In this document: positions 48,436 to 56,098 of the stretch, piece after piece
How positions within the stretch are numbered: the stretch's first letter is position 1
Layout of the letters: every line of letters starts with the position of its first letter
Notes under the pieces: generated by a model
Told to the model about the DNA's origin: nothing
The model's input: only the letters and a program-made list of their open reading frames with translations
Database searches by the model: none
Position numbers and translations under genes: made by a program
Source of the DNA: JALYUM01 sp036688685
GTDB lineage: Bacteria; Pseudomonadota; Gammaproteobacteria; Burkholderiales; Burkholderiaceae_D
Assembly: GCF_036688685.1 (NCBI RefSeq)
Contig: NZ_JAQQPS010000006.1
Location: 1 to 64,000 of the forward strand
Length of the DNA: 64,000 nucleotides
Direction of reading: 5' to 3'

Positions 48436-50922
48436 TTAATAAGTGATGACGATTTTGCCGCTGTCGTTGCCGATCACGGCGCTGCTGACAACTGCCCCGC
48501 TGGCGCGTCCCTTGCCAGCGACCACGCTGCCGTTTTCCGGATTGCCGCCGCCCGTGTGACCGAGCGTGACGGTGTAGCGCTCGGCGCCGGCTTTCACCGA
48601 CACGGCCTTGCCGTTCACCGCCAGCTTGGGCGCATCGCCAAAGCCATGCAGCACGATCTCGAGCTTGTCGAACGTCGAGCGATAGCTGCCTTCGACCGCT
48701 CCGATCTCGATGCTGCGCGCCGCCGCATCATACGCGATGGCACGGCGGTAATAGGCGCCCTTGCGGTAGCCAAAGGTCTCGCCATCGTCTTCATAGTACG
48801 ACGTGGTGTTGGTGCCAACTGCGCCTTCACCCTTGTAGATATGCAGCGCGAGCGTTGGCAGCGGTTTTTCCGCCGTCGACTGCACCAGCGACTGCACCGG
48901 CACCACGCTGCCCGCTTTCACCCACACTGGCAAGCGGTCCAGCGTCAGCTCGACGATCCTGTCGGCGTTGCCGGCCTGCGCTTGGTCCGTGTACAGGTCG
49001 TACCACGCGCCTTGCGGGAAGTGGACTTTGCCGTACTGTTTGGTGCTTTCGAACGGCGCCACCAGGAAGGCCGAACCAAACAGGTACTGGTTCTGGAACA
49101 GGTGGTTGTAGACCTCGGGATCGTGCGTGTAGTCGATTGCCAGCGTGCGCATCACCGGCGCGCCGGTGGCGGCGGCATCGGCGAATGCAGAATACAAGTA
49201 CGGCATCAGGCGGTAGCGCAGATTGACCGCATCGCGCGAGATCGTCAGGATGTCTTCACCGAAGGTCCAGGGCTCGGACGATTTGCTGTCGCTGCCGGCG
49301 TGGTTGCGGAAGTAGGGGTTGAACGCGCCGATCTGCATCCATTTCGCGAACAGCGTGCGGGTGGGCACCTGCGTGAAACCGCCGACGTCCATGCCGGTGA
49401 AGGCCACGCCCGAGACGCCCAGGCTGTTCAACAGGCGCACGCCCAGCAGCATGTGGTCTTCTTCGGCGCGGTTGTCGCCGGTCCAGATGGCCGTGTAGCG
49501 CTGCAGGCCCGCGTAGCCAGCACGTGTGAGCAGGAACGGGCGCTTGGCCGTCGCATTGACCATGCCCTCGTAGCTGGCACGCGTCATTTCCAGTGCGTAG
49601 ACGTTGTGCGCTTCCTTGTGGGTGGTTGGCTGGCCGTCGAAATCGAACAGCACGTTACTGGGCATTTTCTGGCCCCACGTGGAGATTTCGTTCATGTCGT
49701 TCCAGATGCCGGCCACGCCTGCTTTCGCGTAGACACCGACTTCCTTCTGCCACCACTCGCGCCCGCGCACGCTCGTAAAATCGGGGAAGTGGCACCAGCC
49801 CGGCCACACTTCGCCGGTATAGTTGGTGGCATCCGGATACTTGATGAAGACGTCGTCCTGCATGCCGCGGTCGTAGGCGCCGTAGCCCTTCTCGACCTTG
49901 ATGCCCGGGTCGACGATGACGGTGGTCTTGATGCCCATGGCCGCCAGCCTGGCTGTCATCGCTTTCGGGTCCGGGAAGCGCGCCTTGTCCCACGTGAACA
50001 GTTTATAAGCGTCCATGTAGTCGATGTCGAGCGTGATGCCGTCGGCCGGGATTTTCTTTTCGCGCAGCGTGTGCGCGATGCGCATCACTTCGGCCTCGGG
50101 GTAGTAGCTGTAGCGGTTCTGCTGGTAGCCCAGGCTCCACAGCGGCGGCAGCGGCATGCGGCCGGTCAGCGCGGTGTAGGCGCCAATGATGTCGGCCACT
50201 TTCGGCTGGTGGATGAAGTAGTAGTTCATCTCGCCGCCATGCGCGCCGAAACTCGAAAAGCGGTTGTTGGAGGCGCCGAAATTGAAGTCGGTCTGGTAGC
50301 TGTTATCGAAAAAGATGCCGTAGGCGAGGCCGTGGTGGGCGCCGATGTAGAACGGGATCGATGAATACAGCGGGTCTGCGTCCGGCCGGTAGGCGAAGGT
50401 GTCGCTGTTCCAGTTGGTGTAGGCGGAACCGCGCCGATCGAGGTTGCCGGTCTTTTCACCCAGGCCGATGAAGCGCTCGCCTTCCTGCAACTTCTTGTAA
50501 CTGGTGACGTCCGCGCCGATCCAGCTCACCTGCAGGCCCGCTTCGTCCTGGCTGATGACTTGCCCGCCTGGGGTCGTAAACGTGATGGCGAACGGCTGTT
50601 TGGCGATGCGGGCCGTCAGCGTGGGGGTGGCAATGACGACTTCGCGCGCATCCTGGGTGACAGTGGTGGCGGTATTCTCGAGCGGCGCCACGACGGCGTA
50701 CGAAAAATCGCGCTTGAATGCGTGCTGGTCGACCCGCACGCGGATGACGGACGGGCTGTAGACCGTGATGTCGGCCTGGCCGTGGGTGAGTTTCAGGCGG
50801 ACTTGCTGGCCATCGACGACGGTCGACTCGACATTGCCGGCACTGATGACAGGCTGAGCCTGGGCAAAGGAAACGGCGAGCGCCGTGGCCAACGCCGTCA
50901 GCGCCATAAACTTGTGTTTCAT
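48436..50922 (-). CDS. exported GH31 alpha-glucosidase
   Basis: 828 residues. Signal peptide MKHKFMALTALATALAVSFAQA. An N-terminal galactose-mutarotase-like beta domain (about 25-230) leads to the GH31 barrel. GITLDIDYMDAYKLFTWD marks the start of the catalytic region, and the nucleophile is in GIWNDMNE (about residue 415). The acid segment is in WTGDNRAEEDH. C-terminal beta domains include a DUF5110-like part with YYEDDGETFGY. It releases glucose from the non-reducing end of maltodextrins in the periplasm. First gene of the minus-strand operon, divergent from a second sugar transporter. Confidence 0.95.
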   Translation of the reverse strand: MKHKFMALTALATALAVSFAQAQPVISAGNVESTVVDGQQVRLKLTHGQADITVYSPSVIRVRVDQHAFKRDFSYAVVAPLENTATTVTQDAREVVIATPTLTARIAKQPFAITFTTPGGQVISQDEAGLQVSWIGADVTSYKKLQEGERFIGLGEKTGNLDRRGSAYTNWNSDTFAYRPDADPLYSSIPFYIGAHHGLAYGIFFDNSYQTDFNFGASNNRFSSFGAHGGEMNYYFIHQPKVADIIGAYTALTGRMPLPPLWSLGYQQNRYSYYPEAEVMRIAHTLREKKIPADGITLDIDYMDAYKLFTWDKARFPDPKAMTARLAAMGIKTTVIVDPGIKVEKGYGAYDRGMQDDVFIKYPDATNYTGEVWPGWCHFPDFTSVRGREWWQKEVGVYAKAGVAGIWNDMNEISTWGQKMPSNVLFDFDGQPTTHKEAHNVYALEMTRASYEGMVNATAKRPFLLTRAGYAGLQRYTAIWTGDNRAEEDHMLLGVRLLNSLGVSGVAFTGMDVGGFTQVPTRTLFAKWMQIGAFNPYFRNHAGSDSKSSEPWTFGEDILTISRDAVNLRYRLMPYLYSAFADAAATGAPVMRTLAIDYTHDPEVYNHLFQNQYLFGSAFLVAPFESTKQYGKVHFPQGAWYDLYTDQAQAGNADRIVELTLDRLPVWVKAGSVVPVQSLVQSTAEKPLPTLALHIYKGEGAVGTNTTSYYEDDGETFGYRKGAYYRRAIAYDAAARSIEIGAVEGSYRSTFDKLEIVLHGFGDAPKLAVNGKAVSVKAGAERYTVTLGHTGGGNPENGSVVAGKGRASGAVVSSAVIGNDSGKIVITY

Positions 50923-50944
50923 TGTCCCCGCCTGTTATAAAATT

Positions 50945-50959
50945 TGTAGCAAAATAACA
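50945..50959. promoter_or_regulatory. degenerate maltodextrin-regulon operator before the GH31 operon
   Basis: TGTAGCAAAATAACA matches the 24520 site at 11 of 15 positions, keeping TGTAG and ACA ends. It is 22 bases upstream of the GH31 ATG. Confidence 0.4.
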
Positions 50960-51033
50960 TGACCATATCCGGGTGTCAATCACCGATATTCCATAGTAAA
51001 ATCGCCAGCCAGACAATATAGAAATCTTATTTT

Positions 51034-51048
51034 TGTAGTTTAAGAACA
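51034..51048. promoter_or_regulatory. degenerate maltodextrin-regulon operator before the MFS gene
   Basis: TGTAGTTTAAGAACA matches the 24520 site at 11 of 15 positions. It is 24 bases upstream of the MFS ATG. Together with 50945 it brackets the 150-base divergent promoter region. Confidence 0.4.
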
Positions 51049-51072
51049 TACCTAAAAAACAACGGAGACACC

Positions 51073-52347
51073 ATGCTGGCCATGCAAAAGCGCCTCAGCA
51101 ATACCTTCTATGCGATGACCAGTTTGCCGGCAACGGCAATGGGCTTCGCACTGTGCATCCAGATCTCGGCGCTGAGCTGGCTCCTGAGCACCAAATACCA
51201 TTTGAAAATCGACGAGATCGGGCTGGTGTGGGCAGCTGGCCCGACGGCTGGCATCCTGGGCCAGGTGATCATCGGCTTCATCAGCGACAAGACCTGGTTC
51301 TGGGGCGGACGGCGCCGGCCCTTCATTTTGATTGGCGGCGTGCTGGCGGCGCTGTCGGTGTTCCTGCTGCCGCGCATCGAAGAAGTCGCGCAACTGCTCG
51401 GTATCGGCAACCTGGTGGTGGTCGCGGTGATGATTGCGCTGACGCTGGACCTGTCGATCAATATCGGCTTCAACCCCACCCGCGCCATCATCGCCGACGT
51501 GACGCCAGATGGCGATGCGCGCACGCGCGGCTACACCTGGATGCAGACCATCTCCGGCTTCTGGGGCGTGATGGCCTACCTGATCGGTGCGTTCATCGAC
51601 AACTATGTATTGATCTCGGTGGGTGTGGTGGTGGTGCTGGTGTTTTCGATCGTGCCGATGTTCTTCATCGAAGAGCCGCGCCAACTGAAACCCGTGGGCG
51701 CGGCGCTTGCCACCGAAACCGACTGGGGCCAGCTGTGGCGCATCTTTGCGGCGCATGCCTTCACCTGGCTGGGCGTGCAGTCGATGTTCGTGTACATCAT
51801 CGCTTTCATCGACCAGCATATCGTCACGCCAGGCGCGACGCATGAACAGGCTGCCAGCCAGGCCGGCCACGTGATCGCGATTTCCTTCGCGGTGATGAAT
51901 GTGGTGGGCTTCATGTTGCCGGCGCTGGTGCTCGCGCCCCTGGTCGCGCGCATCGGGCGCGTGCGCACCCAAGCGCTGTGCATCGCGATCATGGCGGCCT
52001 CCTACCTGGCCATTGCCGTCATTGCGCGCTCGCCGGTGCTGCTGTATGTGCTGATGGCGTGCGTGGGCATCGGTTGGAGCGCTGTGGTGAGCTTGCCGTT
52101 TGCGATCATGAGCGAGAAGGTCGACAAGAGCCGCATGGGATTTTTCATGGGACTGTTTAATTTGTCGGTGGTGCTGCCGCAGCTGGTGTCGACGCAGGTG
52201 GGGTTTGTGCTGAAGACGGCGCAGGATCAGGCGGTGCTGTTTTATATCTGCGCAGGGTGTCTGGCAGTGTCGGCGGGGTTGTGGTGTTTGGTGCGGGATG
52301 GGAAGTTGGTTGGTGCGGTGTCGTCGAAGACGGTGGCTGCGCACTGA
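51073..52347 (+). CDS. second MFS sugar transporter (SLC45/MalY-like)
   Basis: 424 residues, about 12 membrane segments. It shares the GGRRRPF loop (DKTWFWGGRRRPFILIGG) and MGFFMGLFN segment with the transporter at 47061, so the two are distant paralogues. GGAG lies 6 bases before the ATG. It is divergent from the GH31 operon, which argues for maltose or maltodextrin import, perhaps with a different chain-length or affinity. Confidence 0.92.
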   Translation: MLAMQKRLSNTFYAMTSLPATAMGFALCIQISALSWLLSTKYHLKIDEIGLVWAAGPTAGILGQVIIGFISDKTWFWGGRRRPFILIGGVLAALSVFLLPRIEEVAQLLGIGNLVVVAVMIALTLDLSINIGFNPTRAIIADVTPDGDARTRGYTWMQTISGFWGVMAYLIGAFIDNYVLISVGVVVVLVFSIVPMFFIEEPRQLKPVGAALATETDWGQLWRIFAAHAFTWLGVQSMFVYIIAFIDQHIVTPGATHEQAASQAGHVIAISFAVMNVVGFMLPALVLAPLVARIGRVRTQALCIAIMAASYLAIAVIARSPVLLYVLMACVGIGWSAVVSLPFAIMSEKVDKSRMGFFMGLFNLSVVLPQLVSTQVGFVLKTAQDQAVLFYICAGCLAVSAGLWCLVRDGKLVGAVSSKTVAAH

Positions 52348-52367
52348 AACGGTGCTAAATACGTGTT

Positions 52368-52449
52368 ATGGATCCCGGCTTTCGCCGGGATGACGGTTTT
52401 TAGTGTGTTGGCCTTAAAACCGTCATCCCGGCGCAGGCCGGGACCCATA
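52368..52449. repeat. REPIN-like inverted hairpin pair, best-formed copy
   Basis: ATGGATCCCGGC-TTTC-GCCGGGATGACGG at 52369-52396 and its inverted partner CCGTCATCCCGGC-GCAG-GCCGGGACCCAT at 52420-52447. It lies between the convergent MFS and deaD genes and could double as terminator. Confidence 0.85.
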
Positions 52450-52510
52450 CTGAATAAAGAGAACTGCTGCGTTGAAGCGGCAGCGCCGCAAACCACGCGG
52501 CGCCACATGA

Positions 52511-54349
52511 TTACTCCGACTTGGTCGGACCCTTGCGATGCGGCTTCTTCGCCCCATCCTTCTCCGCAAAGCGACGATCCCCACCCGCCGGCGACGGCTT
52601 CTTGAAGAACGCCTTCTTCGCCGGCACCGCTGGCGTTTCGCCATCGCGCGTGATGTTCAGCTGCTGACCCGCCACCCACACCGTTTTCAGGTGATCGAAC
52701 GCTGCCGGCGGCAAATCGGCCGGCAAATCGAGCGTGCTGTAGTCGTCGTAGATCTCGATACGGCCGATGAACTTCGAATCGATGTTCGCTTCGTTGGCGA
52801 TCGCGCCCACGATATTGCCCGGCTTGACGCCGTGCGCATGGCCGACTTCGATGCGGAAGGTGCCCATGCCGTCTTCCGAAGGACGCGCTACGCGCTCGCG
52901 TTGCTTGAAGCCGCTGTCGGCGCCGCCGCGCGGCTCGAAGCGCGGTGCATCCGAACGCGAATCAGGACGGGCACTGCGCGTTGGCGCCGGACGCTCTTCC
53001 CACACCGCCGGTTTCGCGGCACGGTCCTGCTTTTCCAGCAGCAGCGGAATATCGCCACGGCCCAGCTTGGCCAGCGCAGCGGCGATTTCCACCGCCGGCA
53101 CGTTCTGCTCGCGCTCGTATTCCTCGATCAGGCTGCGGAACTGCTCCAGGCCACCAGCGGCGATCTGCTCAGTGATCTGGTCCTTGAATTTGGCGATGCG
53201 CACATCGTTGACGGCCTTGATGGTCGGCAGCGTGAGTGGCGACACCGGCTGGCGCGTGGCGCGCTCGATGGCTTTCAACAGGCCCTGCTCGCGCGGGGTG
53301 ATGAACAAAATCGCCTGGCCGCTGCGGCCCGCGCGGCCGGTACGGCCAATGCGGTGGGTGTAGCTTTCCGGATCGGACGGCACGTCGTAGTTGATCACGT
53401 GGCTGATGCGCTCGACGTCCAGGCCGCGCGCGGCCACGTCGGTAGCCACCAGGATGTCGATCTTGCCATCCTTGAGCTGGGCGATGGTGCGCTCGCGCTG
53501 CGTTTGCTGCATGTCGCCGTTGATCGCCGTCGCTGCGAAGCCGCGCGCCTGCAGGCGGGTTGCCAGTTCTTCGGTACCGAGCTTGGTGCGGGCAAAAATG
53601 ATCATGCCGTCGAACGGCTCGGCTTCCAGGATGCGCGTGAGCGCTTCGAGTTTCTGCATGCCGCTCACCATCCAGTAACGCTGGGTGATGTTGTCGGCAG
53701 TGCCGGTCTTGGCGGCGACGGTCACTTCGGTCGGCTCGCGCAGATACGTTTTGGCGATGCGCTTGATGGCCGACGGCATGGTGGCCGAGAACAGCGCGGT
53801 CTGGCGCGTGGCCGGGACTTTTTGCAGGATCTGCTCGACGTCGTCGATAAAGCCCATGCGCAGCATTTCATCGGCTTCGTCCAGCACCAGCGTTTTCAGC
53901 TTGGACAGGTCGAGCGAACCCTTGTCGAGGTGGTCGATGATACGGCCTGGGGTACCGACAATCACGTGCACGCCGCGGCGCAGGGCCGACAATTGCGGGC
54001 CGTAGCTCTGGCCGCCGTAAATTGGCAGAACGTGGAAACCGGGAATGTGGGCAGCGTAGGTCTGGAACGCTTCGGCCACCTGGATGGCCAGTTCGCGCGT
54101 TGGGGCCAGCACCAGCACTTGCGGGGTTTGCTGCTTGATGTCGATATTCGACAGCGCCGGCAGCGCGAACGCCGCGGTTTTGCCGGTGCCGGTCTGGGCC
54201 TGACCGAGGATGTCCCGACCAGCCAGCAGCAAAGGAATGGCGGCAGCCTGGATGGGCGAAGGCACTTCGTAGCCAACGTCCTTCAGCGCTTTCATGACAG
54301 GCGCGGAAAGGTTGAGGTCGGTAAACGTTACGGTCGGGGTGTCGGACAT
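52511..54349 (-). CDS. deaD: DEAD-box ATP-dependent RNA helicase DeaD/CsdA
   Basis: 612 residues. Q motif (about 8-35), Walker A AQTGTGKT, PTRELA, DEAD (VLDEADEML), SAT and HRIGRTGRAG are intact. After the helicase core comes a DbpA-type RNA-binding domain (about 490-565, GTFRIEVGHAHGVKPGNIVGAIAN). The C-terminal tail is Lys/Pro-rich. DeaD helps ribosome assembly and mRNA turnover, especially in the cold. The 154-base leader on this strand is long, as expected for a cold-regulated mRNA, though I cannot identify a motif. Confidence 0.95.
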   Translation of the reverse strand: MSDTPTVTFTDLNLSAPVMKALKDVGYEVPSPIQAAAIPLLLAGRDILGQAQTGTGKTAAFALPALSNIDIKQQTPQVLVLAPTRELAIQVAEAFQTYAAHIPGFHVLPIYGGQSYGPQLSALRRGVHVIVGTPGRIIDHLDKGSLDLSKLKTLVLDEADEMLRMGFIDDVEQILQKVPATRQTALFSATMPSAIKRIAKTYLREPTEVTVAAKTGTADNITQRYWMVSGMQKLEALTRILEAEPFDGMIIFARTKLGTEELATRLQARGFAATAINGDMQQTQRERTIAQLKDGKIDILVATDVAARGLDVERISHVINYDVPSDPESYTHRIGRTGRAGRSGQAILFITPREQGLLKAIERATRQPVSPLTLPTIKAVNDVRIAKFKDQITEQIAAGGLEQFRSLIEEYEREQNVPAVEIAAALAKLGRGDIPLLLEKQDRAAKPAVWEERPAPTRSARPDSRSDAPRFEPRGGADSGFKQRERVARPSEDGMGTFRIEVGHAHGVKPGNIVGAIANEANIDSKFIGRIEIYDDYSTLDLPADLPPAAFDHLKTVWVAGQQLNITRDGETPAVPAKKAFFKKPSPAGGDRRFAEKDGAKKPHRKGPTKSE

Positions 54350-54454
54350 GGGAACTCGCTTATCAAATCGTACTAAAGGTGTAGTTTACTCCCTCAAGCG
54401 TTTTGAGCGGGCACAATTTGTCTTTCATCTGCACCGATGCCGCCAGAAACACGG

Positions 54455-54477
54455 CAAAAACCGTCGAAAACGACGGA
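54455..54477 (-). terminator. intrinsic terminator of the halogenase gene
   Basis: On the minus strand CCGTCG-TTTT-CGACGG is followed by TTTTT. It lies 27-49 bases after the halogenase stop and just upstream of the deaD leader. Confidence 0.8.
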
Positions 54478-54503
54478 ATTCGCCGTGGGTTACCCGGTTC
54501 CAT

Positions 54504-56021
54504 CTACTTTCGGGCGCTGCCTGCCGCTACCACGGCGCCAATGAACTCCTTATGCGTCGGCATCACCTGCACGCACTTGTTCACCACGCCGGCGATCTGT
54601 TCGAGGTAGGCGGCCACTTCGTCCTCGCCGAGCAGGTCGACCAGCGGATGGTAGCCGCCGGCGCCGATCCCCTGCCCGTGCAGCACCTGCAGCCAGCCGT
54701 CTTCGGCAAACAGCTCATTGTCGTCGCGCACCAGGCGCCCGTGCGCCTGCCACAACGCCATCTTGCGTTCGAGCGTGGCCGGAACCGGCATGGTGCGGCA
54801 GCGCTCCCAGAATGGCGAATCGGTGCGGCGCGTGGCGCGGTAGTGCAGGATCAGGAAATCGCGGATGCGCTCGACCTCGAAATCGGCCTGGCGGTTGAAT
54901 TCATCGATATCGGCCTGGTTGAAACCGGCGTCCGGGAAGAAGGTGACCAGGCGCCCCACGGTCGACTGGATCAGGTGGATCGAGGTTGACTCGAGCGGCT
55001 CGAGGAAACCAGACGCAAGACCGACCGCGACCACGTTCTTGTTCCACACCTGCTTGCGCTTGCCGGCCTTGAACCTGAGCATGCGCGGTTCTGCCAGCGC
55101 CTTGCCATCCAGGCTGCCCATCAAAATGGACGCCGCTTCATCGTCGCTCATGTGCTGCGACGAATACACATGGCCGTTTCCGGTGCGGTGCTGCAGGCCG
55201 ATGCGCCACTGCCATCCAGCCGGGCGCGCGGTGGCGCGCGTGTACGGCGGCAGTTCTTCGGTCGACTCGCACGGCACGGCCCAGGCACGGTCGCACGGCA
55301 GGAAATCGCTCCAGTCGTCGAAGCCGGTTTTCAGTGCACCTTCGATCAGCAGCGCGCGAAAACCCGAGCAGTCGATGAACAGGTCGCCGGCGATGCGTTC
55401 ACCGTTTTCCATCAACACGGCGTCGACGTGGCCGTCCAGCGCGCGCAGCTGGACGTCGACCACCTTCCCTTCGGTGCGCTGCACGCCCAGCGCCTCACTG
55501 TATTTACGCAGGTAGCGCGCGTACAGGCCGGCATCGAGGTGAAACGCGTAGTTGATCTCGGACAGCGGCGAATTCGGCATGTCGGCGGGCGGGCGCATGA
55601 ATTTGTGCGCCCTGGCCGCCATGCGGTTGATCGAATAGTGTTCCAGGTCGGGCGCTTTGCCGGCCTGGTACATCTTGAGCCAGTACTGATAAAAGTCGAC
55701 GGTCCACAGGTCCTGGCCGAATTTGCCGAAGCCGTGCATGTAGCGCTCGCCGATGTGGCCCCAGTCGACAAACTCGATGCCGAGTTTGAAGGTGGCCTTG
55801 GTCTCGCGCATGAATTCGTCTTCGTTGATGCCGAGGACGGTGTTGAAGCGGCTGATCATCGGGATGGTCGATTCGCCCACGCCCACAGTCGAGATCTCGT
55901 CCGACTCGATCAGGCGGATCGTGTACTTGTTCTTCAGGATTTTGGCCAGCGATGCGGCCGCCATCCAGCCGGCGGTGCCGCCGCCCACGATGACGATGGT
56001 GGAAATTATTTTCTGGTTCAT
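54504..56021 (-). CDS. flavin-dependent tryptophan halogenase family protein
   Basis: 505 residues from the ATG at 56021. FAD site IVIVGGGTAGWMAA near the N-terminus, GVGESTIPMI, the active-site Lys segment TFKLGIEFVDW (equivalent to PrnA Lys79) and the WxWxI motif in GWQWRIGLQHR. These are hallmarks of FADH2-dependent halogenases. In Caulobacter, Brevundimonas and Xanthomonas, relatives sit next to TonB receptors of carbohydrate loci (BrvH, which halogenates indole in vitro, is such a case). Natural substrate here unknown; free tryptophan is not assured. It follows the receptor gene by 77 bases across a hairpin. Confidence 0.93.
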   Translation of the reverse strand: MNQKIISTIVIVGGGTAGWMAAASLAKILKNKYTIRLIESDEISTVGVGESTIPMISRFNTVLGINEDEFMRETKATFKLGIEFVDWGHIGERYMHGFGKFGQDLWTVDFYQYWLKMYQAGKAPDLEHYSINRMAARAHKFMRPPADMPNSPLSEINYAFHLDAGLYARYLRKYSEALGVQRTEGKVVDVQLRALDGHVDAVLMENGERIAGDLFIDCSGFRALLIEGALKTGFDDWSDFLPCDRAWAVPCESTEELPPYTRATARPAGWQWRIGLQHRTGNGHVYSSQHMSDDEAASILMGSLDGKALAEPRMLRFKAGKRKQVWNKNVVAVGLASGFLEPLESTSIHLIQSTVGRLVTFFPDAGFNQADIDEFNRQADFEVERIRDFLILHYRATRRTDSPFWERCRTMPVPATLERKMALWQAHGRLVRDDNELFAEDGWLQVLHGQGIGAGGYHPLVDLLGEDEVAAYLEQIAGVVNKCVQVMPTHKEFIGAVVAAGSARK

Positions 56022-56045
56022 GTTCGTATGCAGTGCAAAAAACAA

Positions 56046-56083
56046 AAAAGCCCCTTCACTGCAAGCAGCGAAAGGGCTTCGTC
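56046..56083 (-). terminator. hairpin terminator or attenuator between receptor and halogenase
   Basis: On the minus strand AAGCCCTTTCGCTGCT-TGCAGTGAAGGGGCTT is followed by TTTTGTTTTT. The stem (AGCCCTTTC.. / ..GAAGGGGCT) is 8-10 pairs. It should end most transcripts after the receptor, letting only some read into the halogenase. Confidence 0.75.
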
Positions 56084-56098
56084 CGGCTCGCGCCAATA

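Noticed and set aside
47028..50364. Two long plus-strand frames opposite the MFS and GH31 genes
   Set aside because: Both are antisense to genes with catalytic or transporter signatures, and their products are Ala/Gly/His/Arg-rich.
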